A stretch of DNA of 39,366 nt from Pseudoxanthomonas sp. (GTDB lineage: Bacteria > Pseudomonadota > Gammaproteobacteria > Xanthomonadales > Xanthomonadaceae): positions 1-39,366 of the forward strand of contig NZ_JANJUE010000090.1 in NCBI RefSeq assembly GCF_024710765.1, given 5' to 3'. This document shows positions 1 through 6,606 of this stretch, piece by piece. Below the pieces are notes generated by a model. It was not told the DNA's origin. It saw nothing but the letters and a program-made list of their open reading frames with translations, and did no database searches. The stretch's first letter is position 1, and every line of letters starts with the position of its first letter. The translations under genes were made by a program, and so were the position numbers.

Positions 1-1517
1 AGCCGGGTCAGGCTGGCGCGCAGATCCCAGCCGGCCACCTCCAGGCCGCCTTCGGCCTCGAACCCGCGGATGCGGGCGCGATCGATGTTGTTGGGGCCGC
101 CGAAATCGCCCAGCGAGGCATCGAAGGCAATCATGTCGTCGATGCGGGTCTCGTAGGCGTGCAGCGCCCAGCGCGCCTTGCCGTGATCGCCGCGCAGGCT
201 CAGCTCGAAACTGCGCGACGTCTCCGGGCCCAGTTCCGGATTGCCGTAGCCGGGGAAGTACAGCTCGTTGAAGGTGGGCGCCTTGAACGCGGTGCCGTAA
301 CTCGCTCCCAGCCGCAGGTGTTCGGTGAAGTTCCAGCCCCACAACAGGCTGCCGGTGGTTTCGCCGCCGAACTGGCTGTCGTCGTCGCGGCGCACGCCGG
401 CCTGCAGCGAATGCGTGCCGAAATCCCGCTGCCACTGGCCGAACAGGCCACGGTTGATGCGCCGGTCGCGCGCATAACGGGTGTTGCTGTCGATCTCGTC
501 ACCGGACCAGTCGTAGCCCAGGGTCAACAGTCCCTCGCCCGCGTCGATATCGGCCTGCAGCGATCCGAGCCTGCGACGGGTGTCGAAATTGGAGGAATAG
601 ACGCCATCGAGGAAGTTCTCGCTCAGATCCGCGCTGGCGCCGACGCTGGCGGTGAGGCGCAGCCCGTCAACGGGCGCGTAGCGCACGCGTCCGCCGACCA
701 CCTGTTGGACCGTATCGGCTTCGTTGTTGAGGCTGCCGTCGTACTCGTTGCGTCCTTCCGCGCGGAACACACGCAGTTCGGCATCCCAACGTTCGTTGAA
801 ACGATAGCCGCCCTGCAGGCTCAGCGAGCGGCTGCGGTAGCCGTCGCGGTCGGGATCGAAGTTGCGGGTTCCCCGGTAGGCGTTGATGCCGTCGGTGTCC
901 TCGTGCCCGGCCTGGACCGCGTACCACCCGCCGCGAGCGGAATCGCCCGTGCGGCCACCCACGCCAGCCGATATCCGGCGGGTGCGCTCGCTGCCGATGG
1001 CCGCGCTGAAGTTGGGAGTGAAGGCGCCGTGCGGACGGCGGGTGAAGATCTGGATCACGCCGCCCAGCGCCTCCGAGCCGTACAGGCTGGAAAACGGACC
1101 ACGCACGATCTCGATGCGTTCGATCTGCTCGACCGGGATGTCCTGCAACGATGCGCCGCCGCTGGTGGCCGAACCCAGCTTGACGCCGTCCACCAGCACC
1201 AGCACGTGATCCGATTCGGTGCCGCGCAGGAACACCGAGGTGGACTTGCCGGGCCCACCGTTGTTGGCCAGCGAGAAACCGGCGCGACCGGTCAGCAGAT
1301 CCGGCAGCGAGGCCGGTTGCAGGCGTTCGATTTCGGCGCGATCGATGACGGTGACCGCGGCCAGGGCCTGATCCTGGGTCTGCGCGGTGCGGCTCGCGGT
1401 GACCACCACGCCATCGAGATCGGTGGGACTGTCGGCGAACGCCGGCGCGACAAGGGAAAGGGAAGACAGCAACAACGCCGCCAGGCGATGGCGACGGAAG
1501 AACGATTGCGGATGCAC
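1..1517 (-). CDS. btuB: BtuB-like TonB-dependent vitamin B12 receptor (3' end outside window)
   Basis: Outer-membrane TonB-dependent receptor, most likely for cobalamin uptake. I read this frame directly from the minus strand; it starts with GTG at 1517, seven bases after AAGGAG (1530-1525). Residues 1-28 form a signal peptide ending APAFA. The TonB box DLDGVVVTA follows at about 33-41. The plug domain carries VFLRGTESDHVLVLVDGVK and IEIVRGPFSSLYGSEALGGV, which are typical of BtuB. About 505 residues are present and the end of the barrel lies beyond base 1. E. coli BtuB is about 614 residues. A cobalamin riboswitch upstream (1647-1832) strongly supports B12 specificity: the gene should be shut off when adenosylcobalamin is plentiful. 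It is transcribed separately from the ompH-like gene upstream. Confidence 0.93.
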   Translation of the reverse strand, partial: MHPQSFFRRHRLAALLLSSLSLVAPAFADSPTDLDGVVVTASRTAQTQDQALAAVTVIDRAEIERLQPASLPDLLTGRAGFSLANNGGPGKSTSVFLRGTESDHVLVLVDGVKLGSATSGGASLQDIPVEQIERIEIVRGPFSSLYGSEALGGVIQIFTRRPHGAFTPNFSAAIGSERTRRISAGVGGRTGDSARGGWYAVQAGHEDTDGINAYRGTRNFDPDRDGYRSRSLSLQGGYRFNERWDAELRVFRAEGRNEYDGSLNNEADTVQQVVGGRVRYAPVDGLRLTASVGASADLSENFLDGVYSSNFDTRRRLGSLQADIDAGEGLLTLGYDWSGDEIDSNTRYARDRRINRGLFGQWQRDFGTHSLQAGVRRDDDSQFGGETTGSLLWGWNFTEHLRLGASYGTAFKAPTFNELYFPGYGNPELGPETSRSFELSLRGDHGKARWALHAYETRIDDMIAFDASLGDFGGPNNIDRARIRGFEAEGGLEVAGWDLRASLTR

Positions 1518-1646
1518 TGACACACTCCTTGACCGCGCCTGCCCGCGCGGGAACGTTGGATGAGGACAGGCGGAAAGAGAGTGCTATGGCAGCCCGACAG
1601 GGATCGGGCCCCATGACATCGCCCACCGCATGTCACGCCGCTCAAA

Positions 1647-1832
1647 GGCCGGTCTCCGGGCTCGCGAGTGAAGCGTGGCCGTGGGCCGTGCTTCCGATCC
1701 GCGCCTTCCCATGCATCAAGCACAGTGGCTGTTTGCGGACCTTGTCTCGCCTACCGTTGCGGGGGCAGCTCCGGAATTGCCGATCATGCAAGCACGAACA
1801 GGCGCACCGGATTCCCGTTTCAACCACCGGCC
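1647..1832 (-). ncRNA. Cobalamin (adenosylcobalamin) riboswitch upstream of btuB
   Basis: The minus strand holds the B12-riboswitch landmarks in the right order. First comes GGTGGTTGAAACGGGAATCC, then the core GGAGCTGCCCCCGCAACGGT (about 1752-1773), then GCCACTGTGC and GGGAAGGCG, and finally the box GAGCCCGGAGACCGGCC. Complementary arms GGCCGGT (1832-1826) and ACCGGCC (1653-1647) can close P1. It sits about 130 bases ahead of the btuB start. Ligand binding is expected to reduce btuB expression. The expression platform is within 1518-1646; I did not resolve its fold. Confidence 0.93.
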
Positions 1833-1859
1833 AGGCCGGCGGTCACCTCAGGCGGCGCG

Positions 1860-1868
1860 AGTATAGCA
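1860..1868 (-). promoter_or_regulatory. Extended -10 promoter for the riboswitch-btuB transcript
   Basis: TGCTATACT on the minus strand is an extended -10 element (TG, one base, TATACT at 1865-1860). It lies about 28 bases ahead of the first riboswitch stem, so the transcript would include the whole aptamer. I see no good -35 hexamer, which fits an extended -10 promoter. Confidence 0.5.
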
Positions 1869-1882
1869 GTTGGCGGGAGCGT

Positions 1883-1911
1883 CGCTCCGGTGCGCATCCG
1901 GCACCGGAGCG
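1883..1911 (-). terminator. Stem-loop after the ompH-like gene (possible terminator, no U-tract)
   Basis: Perfect 11-bp inverted repeat CGCTCCGGTGC/GCACCGGAGCG with a 7-base loop, 16 bases past the ompH-like stop codon and just ahead of the btuB promoter. No T-run follows on the minus strand, so it may only slow or protect the transcript end. Confidence 0.4.
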
Positions 1912-1926
1912 ATGGCACGCGGGCCG

Positions 1927-2529
1927 TCAGCGGCCGGCGGGCGTGGCGGTGTCCTCGCGATGCAAGGCGACCGGCACCGACTTCACCCGGGCGTCCAGCG
2001 ACTTGACCACGTCGGCGGTCAGGTCGTGGCTCATGTTGCCGGCCAGCACGGTGCCGCGATCGATCAGCACGCCGCAGCCGTGGCGCTTGTAGGCCTCGGC
2101 GATCACCGGCTGCGCGGCGTTGGAGATCTGCTCGAGGGTGGCCGCGCGCGTGGCCTCGATTTCGCGCGAGCGTTGCGCGGCGCGCTGCTGGACCGCCTGC
2201 GCGTCCTGTACCGCCCTGGTCTGTTCCGGCGTGAGCTTGTCGGGAGCGACCTTGCCACGCAATCCCAGCCGCAGCAGTTCCGCTTCCGCGTGCGCCTTGT
2301 CGCGTTCGATTTCGGCCTGCGCATCGGTGACCAGCTTCTGCAACTGCGCGCCGGCGTCCTTGCCGGCGGCGGCGTTGGCGAACACCGCTTCGCGGCTGAG
2401 AAAACAGACGCCGGCCACCGCCGGGCCTTCCATCGACGCGACCTCATCGGCGGCATGGGCGGCGACGGCGGAGGACGCCAGCAACACGACCGCGGCGCAA
2501 CGGAAAATGAGGGAACAATCAATCGACAT
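1927..2529 (-). CDS. OmpH/Skp-family periplasmic protein
   Basis: A 200-residue exported protein of the OmpH (Skp-like) family. Residues 1-26 are a signal peptide (hydrophobic AAVVLLASSAVAAHA). The mature part has a long charged helical stretch at about 60-135, rich in Ala, Glu, Gln and Arg, as in the tentacle helices of Skp. It is flanked by short beta-forming segments such as GVLIDRGTVLAG near 150. AGGA precedes the ATG by nine bases. It is the last gene of the minus-strand run that begins with the sapC-like gene, 39 bases away. Skp-type chaperones carry unfolded outer-membrane proteins. The inference is that it assists secretion or assembly of the large surface protein or porin encoded upstream. 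A single extra cysteine (VCFLS, near residue 42) is unremarkable. Confidence 0.75.
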   Translation of the reverse strand: MSIDCSLIFRCAAVVLLASSAVAAHAADEVASMEGPAVAGVCFLSREAVFANAAAGKDAGAQLQKLVTDAQAEIERDKAHAEAELLRLGLRGKVAPDKLTPEQTRAVQDAQAVQQRAAQRSREIEATRAATLEQISNAAQPVIAEAYKRHGCGVLIDRGTVLAGNMSHDLTADVVKSLDARVKSVPVALHREDTATPAGR

Positions 2530-2568
2530 GGCAATGTCCTGGATTCAAAGGGAGGGAAGGAAGAACGC

Positions 2569-3327
2569 TCAGGGCACCAGCAGATCGTTGAACCGGCCCA
2601 GCGAGGCCAGGTGGAAATGCACCAGCGCCAGCCAGCCCTTGCGGTGCCAGTCGAGCACCACCGCGTCCGGCAGCGCGTTGAACTTCTCCGCATCGACCAC
2701 ATGGAACCCATCGACGCTGGAGCGGCGGCCATCGGCGAAAGCGATGTTGGCGCTGCGTTCGATCAGCAGTTCCTGTTCGGCCAGGGCCGCGGTGAACCGG
2801 CGGGTCGCCTGATCCTCGCGGGTGAAGGTGTCGCAGAACTGCAGCGCCTGCCGGGTCAACTCGCTGGGCTGGCCGTCCTCGAACAGCGGACTGCCCTCCT
2901 CGCCCGACGCGATCACGGCGTCCGCGCCGGCATCGATGGCCAGCACATAGCCTTCCGGATCCCGGGTCTGCACGAACACGAACGGATAGCGGCGCACATA
3001 GGCCGGCACATAGGCGTGTTCCACCCAGGCGTCTTCGACGACGAAACGGTTGCGACCGGCTTCCACGCCCAGCACCGCGATCGGGGTGTGGTCCGGGCCG
3101 GCGAACACCAGCGGGTAATTGCGCGACGCGGCGGCGAATTCGCCGATGACCACCGGCACGGAATTGCTGGCGGCGGCGAAACCGGCGCCGGTCGGGCGCA
3201 CCCGCCATCCGGCGTGGTCGACCGAGGACAGTACGCGCGGTTCGCGGTAGAACAGCGGCCAGGCGCTGGCGTCGGCGCCGGCGGCGGCGGCGGGATTCGA
3301 CGATTCGGTTTCGGAAGTCTGGGTCAT
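2569..3327 (-). CDS. SapC-family protein
   Basis: A 252-residue protein starting MTQTSETE. I recognise the SapC family (named from Campylobacter S-layer loci and common beside TonB-dependent receptors in xanthomonads) by WPLFYREPRVLSS near the start and by YPLVFAGPD, YVRRYPFVF, PLFEDGQPS, FTAALAEQELL and WHRKGWLALVHFHLASLG. No signal peptide is visible, so a cytoplasmic location is likely. Its biochemical role is not established. The upstream in-frame extension to 3492 is rejected because it overlaps the preceding gene. The start is preceded by a run of seven A's rather than a strong ribosome site. It lies 43 bases after the Phd-like gene and 39 before the ompH-like gene, so these three probably share a transcript. 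Confidence 0.78.
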   Translation of the reverse strand: MTQTSETESSNPAAAAGADASAWPLFYREPRVLSSVDHAGWRVRPTGAGFAAASNSVPVVIGEFAAASRNYPLVFAGPDHTPIAVLGVEAGRNRFVVEDAWVEHAYVPAYVRRYPFVFVQTRDPEGYVLAIDAGADAVIASGEEGSPLFEDGQPSELTRQALQFCDTFTREDQATRRFTAALAEQELLIERSANIAFADGRRSSVDGFHVVDAEKFNALPDAVVLDWHRKGWLALVHFHLASLGRFNDLLVP

Positions 3328-3370
3328 GTCTTTTTTTCCATGGATTGCGTTGGTCGGATGCCGGAGCGGC

Positions 3371-3661
3371 TCACGCGGGCGGCTCGAACCTGCCGCGCAT
3401 GGCGTACAGGAGCTGCTTGCCCTCGATGAAGGATTCGATGCACTCGCCGATGTCCTCCGGCGTCTGCCCAGATTGCCGCAGGACCATTTCAACCATGTGC
3501 CGGTTGATGTCCGAGTCGTGCTGTCCGCCCCAGACCTTGATCGGCAGGTAGAACCCCAGCGGAACCTTGCCGCGGGTGATCAGGACCGGACCGTCCGCCA
3601 CCAGCACGATTTCGGCGAATCTGTCGGTGAACTTCCTCAGCGAGATGAAGCGTTCTTTCAC
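3371..3661 (-). CDS. Small Phd/YefM-antitoxin-like protein (PhdA-like), no toxin seen
   Basis: A 96-residue protein with a GTG start. The N-terminal half (FISLRKFTDRFAEI, then DGPVLITRGKVPLGFYLPI) has the layout of the Phd/YefM fold: a serine-led helix, then GPVLITRxGKPxAVL. The C-terminal half (about 45-96) is helical and unlike a typical toxin-binding tail. Known Phd/YefM proteins bind DNA and neutralise a toxin. No Doc, YoeB or VapC-like gene is adjacent. The P. aeruginosa PdtA/PdtB locus contains a comparable Phd homolog (PhdA), which is the best precedent for this gene here. The start is uncertain: the frame is open back to 3838 but overlaps the porin gene out of frame, and no strong ribosome site precedes the GTG. 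A palindrome at 3675-3686 just upstream could be an operator. Confidence 0.6.
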   Translation of the reverse strand: MKERFISLRKFTDRFAEIVLVADGPVLITRGKVPLGFYLPIKVWGGQHDSDINRHMVEMVLRQSGQTPEDIGECIESFIEGKQLLYAMRGRFEPPA

Positions 3662-3686
3662 GTCGGCATGTCTTGTTTCGGGAAAC

Positions 3687-3715
3687 CGACCGCTTCCCTG
3701 TCGGGAAAGCGGTCG
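3687..3715 (-). terminator. Hairpin between porin and Phd-like genes
   Basis: On the minus strand CGACCGCTTTCCC, loop GACA, GGGAAGCGGTCG forms a 12-13 bp stem with one bulged base, followed by GTTTC. It starts 10 bases past the porin stop codon. It may end or attenuate the tpsA-porin transcript before the Phd-like, sapC and ompH-like genes. The T-run is short, so termination may be partial. Confidence 0.5.
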
Positions 3716-3725
3716 ATCGCCGGGC

Positions 3726-5444
3726 TCAGAACCCGGCGTTGACCTCCAGCTGGAACACGTCGATGGCCAGCGGCGCGCCCATGATCTGCTTGGCGGCCAT
3801 CCAGCGGCCGGTGAGCCAGACGTTGCGGTCGAAGGCATAGGCCGCGCCCAGGGTGTAACCCTTGGCGTTGGTGCCGCCCAGATGGAAGTTAGAGTCGTTG
3901 AATCCGTCCGGCAGCGCGTCCGGTTCGATGTGCTTGTAACCCAGCCACAGCTGCCAGTCGCCGGCCTGCTTCAGCGCCAGATCCCCGAACGTGCCCTGCA
4001 CCAGCCAGGCGGTGTCCCCGCTCTTGAGGTCGGCCACGGTGGGGGTGGCCCCGGCCGGCGCGGCCAGGTTGGTGACCAGGCCGCCGCGGGCGCGGGTCCA
4101 CATCGCCTGCGGGTCGTAGGCGGTGTTCTTCAGCCAGTGGCCTTCCAGGCGCAGGCGGTGGTCGGCCAGCGCCGGGGTTTCCCAGCTCAGGTTCACGTCC
4201 ACCAGCTTGAAGGTCGAAGCCAGGCCCACGTACTGCGGCAGCGGAGTATTGGCCGGATCCAGCGGGTCCAGGGCGATGTTGCGCAGGAGCATGAGGGTAT
4301 TGCCCTTCTGCATGAACGCCGGGCGGGTGCCGTCGGTGCTGCAGACTTCGGCGCCGGCGTACAGCGCGCACGGCGCCGAGTACTCGCCGGAGATGTTGCG
4401 GAACTGGTAATAGGCCAGCGCCGCGCGCAGGCGCTGGTCATCCCCGAAGCCCCAGTCCAGGCCCACCTGCAGGCCGTTGAGCCACTTGTCGCGGCTGGCT
4501 TGCTTGTCTTGGCTGGTGGCCGGGAAGTTGTCGGCCGAGTACTCCAGCGGGCTCAGGCCCAGGCTGGCGAACAGGGTCGGTCCGCCTGCGCCCAGGGCAT
4601 GTTCGTACCGGGCCGCCACGCCGTCGAAGTTCAGATCGTTGGAGAACAGGATGTCGGTGGACCAGTACGGATTGGCGAAACGGCCGCCGGTCAGGGCCAG
4701 TCCCGGCAACGGCGACCAGGTCAGCCAGGCCTGATCCAGCCAGGCGTCCTTCTTGGCCAGGCCTCCGCCCAGGGTCTGGGTGGTGGACACCGGGCTGGTG
4801 TCGTTGCCGGTGGCCAGGCGCACGCCGGCGCGGGTGTGTTCGCCCAGCTGCGCCAGCACGCCCAGGCGGGCGCGGATGCGCCAGGAGTTGTTGCGGTCCT
4901 GGCGGGTGTTGCGCAGCGGCGGCAGGTCCAGGTTGGTGTTGGGATTGATGTCGTAGCCGGCGCCGGCGTTGATGCGCCCCCAATCGGTTTCGATGGTGCT
5001 GTTGCTCTCGGAGAACAGGCGCGATTCGTTGCGCACGCGCACGTCGCCGGTGAGCTGCACGCGCTGGGTCCATTCCGGTACCGCGTCGGGGGCGGCCCAG
5101 CGTTCGGCGCGGGCTTGCGCCAGCACCTCGGCCTTGAGCTCCTCGCGGATGCCTTCGCGCACGGACTCGGAAATGTAGGGCACGCGCACATCGCCCGGTT
5201 CCAGCGCGGGGCCGGCCGCAGCCGGCGTCCGCGCGGCGGCTTCGCGGCGGGCTTCGTCCAGCAGCGCCTGGCCCACTTCGGGGGTGAGCGCGCCGCTGTC
5301 GATGAGGCCGCGGATGAGCTTCATCATCGTGCTGTCGGGCGCCGGGGCGTCCTGTGCGTGGGCGGTGGACAGAACCAGGGCCAGGGCCAGGCCGGCGGCC
5401 AGGGTGGCCAGGGGTCGGGCGCTACGGGAGGGGGAACGGGTCAT
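3726..5444 (-). CDS. Putative outer-membrane porin
   Basis: A 572-residue outer-membrane protein of the putative-porin type. Residues 1-30 form a signal peptide (MTRSPSRSARPLATLAAGLALALV...TAHAQ). Residues about 35-120 are helical and charged (MKLIRGLIDSGALTPEV, then SVREGIREELKAEVLAQ), likely a periplasmic oligomerisation segment. From about 130 on, alternating aromatic strands build a beta barrel (VQLTGDVRVRNESRLF, WLTWSPLPGLALTGGRF, WQLWLGYKHIEPDAL). The sequence ends in Phe, the usual barrel-assembly signal. There is no TonB box or plug domain, so it should be a passive channel. It follows tonB by 55 bases and probably shares its transcript. Two upstream in-frame ATGs (5468, 5480) exist, but 5444 gives the cleanest signal peptide. 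The substrate cannot be told. Confidence 0.82.
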   Translation of the reverse strand: MTRSPSRSARPLATLAAGLALALVLSTAHAQDAPAPDSTMMKLIRGLIDSGALTPEVGQALLDEARREAAARTPAAAGPALEPGDVRVPYISESVREGIREELKAEVLAQARAERWAAPDAVPEWTQRVQLTGDVRVRNESRLFSESNSTIETDWGRINAGAGYDINPNTNLDLPPLRNTRQDRNNSWRIRARLGVLAQLGEHTRAGVRLATGNDTSPVSTTQTLGGGLAKKDAWLDQAWLTWSPLPGLALTGGRFANPYWSTDILFSNDLNFDGVAARYEHALGAGGPTLFASLGLSPLEYSADNFPATSQDKQASRDKWLNGLQVGLDWGFGDDQRLRAALAYYQFRNISGEYSAPCALYAGAEVCSTDGTRPAFMQKGNTLMLLRNIALDPLDPANTPLPQYVGLASTFKLVDVNLSWETPALADHRLRLEGHWLKNTAYDPQAMWTRARGGLVTNLAAPAGATPTVADLKSGDTAWLVQGTFGDLALKQAGDWQLWLGYKHIEPDALPDGFNDSNFHLGGTNAKGYTLGAAYAFDRNVWLTGRWMAAKQIMGAPLAIDVFQLEVNAGF

Positions 5445-5499
5445 GGAGGGCTCGCAGGGAAAAGTCATCGGGAAAATCAAAAGCGGAGGGGCGGCGGTT

Positions 5500-6183
5500 T
5501 CAGCCGGCCGGGCGACGGCCCTGCACCAGCACGCGGGCCGGGAAGACCAGCGAGGCCGGCGGGCGTTCGTCCAGGCGGCCGACGGCGCGGATGGCCTCCA
5601 GCACCGCCTGATCGGCGTCGGGGTTGCCGCTGCCGCGCACCAGTTCGACCCGGCTCAGTTCGCCGTCGGGGCCGAGCCAGACGTGGAGGGTCAGCTGGAA
5701 GGCCAGCGGGCGCAGGCGTTCCTCGCGGGCCACGGCCTGCTGCAGCACGTAGCCCAGGTAGCGGCCGTAGGAGGCGTTGCCGGCCCCGCCGGCGCCGGTG
5801 CCGCTGAGGCCACCGCCGCGGCCGGACTGGATGCCGAAGTTGTCGCTCCCGGCCTGGGCGTCGGTGTTCATGGTCACCGGGTCGGCGGTGTCCGGGGTCG
5901 GTGCCTGCTCGGTGGGCTTGGGCACGTCCTCCAGCGGCTCGGGCTCGGGCATCACCTCTTCCGGTTCCACCTCCGGCTCGGGTTCGGGCTCCGGTTCCGG
6001 CGGTGGTGGTGGCGGCGGTGGCAGGGCGAGCATCGGCACCGGGGTGACCGGACGCTTGGTGCTGGCGGTGTCCTGGAACAGCACCCACCACCCCAGCAGC
6101 GCCAGCGCCGCCAGTGCGCCCAGCCCGCCGAGCCATCGGGCCCAGCGCGCCGCCTGGAGGGTTCGGGTCGGGGGCCGATTCAT
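5500..6183 (-). CDS. tonB: TonB-family energy transducer
   Basis: A 227-residue TonB protein. An inner-membrane anchor spans about 16-36 ([20 protein letters not shown]). A Pro/Glu linker ([17 protein letters not shown]) spans about 55-85 and crosses the periplasm. A Gly-rich stretch at 118-137 is followed by a C-terminal domain from about 145 ([34 protein letters not shown]). TonB works with ExbB and ExbD to pass proton-motive force to outer-membrane proteins. Here it lies four bases after exbD, so the three form one complex and one operon. Unlike housekeeping TonB it sits inside a two-partner secretion locus, as in the P. aeruginosa PdtA/PdtB region. Its outer-membrane client is unknown: neither TpsB nor the porin shows a TonB box, though btuB lies nearby. 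Confidence 0.88.
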   Translation of the reverse strand: MNRPPTRTLQAARWARWLGGLGALAALALLGWWVLFQDTASTKRPVTPVPMLALPPPPPPPPEPEPEPEPEVEPEEVMPEPEPLEDVPKPTEQAPTPDTADPVTMNTDAQAGSDNFGIQSGRGGGLSGTGAGGAGNASYGRYLGYVLQQAVAREERLRPLAFQLTLHVWLGPDGELSRVELVRGSGNPDADQAVLEAIRAVGRLDERPPASLVFPARVLVQGRRPAG

Positions 6184-6187
6184 GCGC

Positions 6188-6595
6188 TCACCCCGGCACC
6201 TTGCCGGTGACCAGGCCGACTTGGGTCAGTTCCAGCTTGCGCAGCAGATCCAGCACCTCCACCACCCGCGCGTACTGCACCTGCGCGTCGCCGCGCACGA
6301 TGACCGGCAGGTCCGGGTTGACTGCCTGCTCGGTGCGCAGGCGCTCTTCCAGTTCGGCCAGGCTCACCGGGTAGGCGTCCAGGAAAATCTGCCCGGCGTT
6401 GTCGACCGTGATGGCCTTGGTCTGCGGCTTCTCCAGCGCCACCGAGGCGCTGGCCTTGGGCAGGTTGACCTCAATCCCGGGAATGGTGGCGTTGCTGGTC
6501 AGGATGAAGATGACCAGCACCACCAGCAGCACGTCCACGAACGGAGTGACGTTGATGCCCTTCTCGCGCTTCTTGATGCCTCGCTTGGCGGCCAT
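6188..6595 (-). CDS. exbD: ExbD/TolR-family biopolymer transport protein
   Basis: A 135-residue ExbD. The short cytoplasmic head MAAKRGIKKREKG leads into INVTPFVDVLLVVLVIFIL, the single membrane helix. Its Asp (PFVDVLLV, about residue 21) is the essential proton-carrying residue. The periplasmic domain has VNLPKASASVALEKPQ, ITVDNAGQIFLD and the family-typical VIVRGDAQVQYARVVEVLDLLRK shape. The gene is 11 bases downstream of exbB and 4 bases upstream of tonB. It is expected to form the ExbB-ExbD proton channel that drives the adjacent TonB. Confidence 0.92.
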   Translation of the reverse strand: MAAKRGIKKREKGINVTPFVDVLLVVLVIFILTSNATIPGIEVNLPKASASVALEKPQTKAITVDNAGQIFLDAYPVSLAELEERLRTEQAVNPDLPVIVRGDAQVQYARVVEVLDLLRKLELTQVGLVTGKVPG

Positions 6596-6606
6596 GGACG
6601 CGCTCC

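Noticed and set aside
159-1520. Plus-strand 453-codon frame
   Set aside because: Antisense to the btuB-like gene, whose signal peptide, TonB box and plug motifs are clear.
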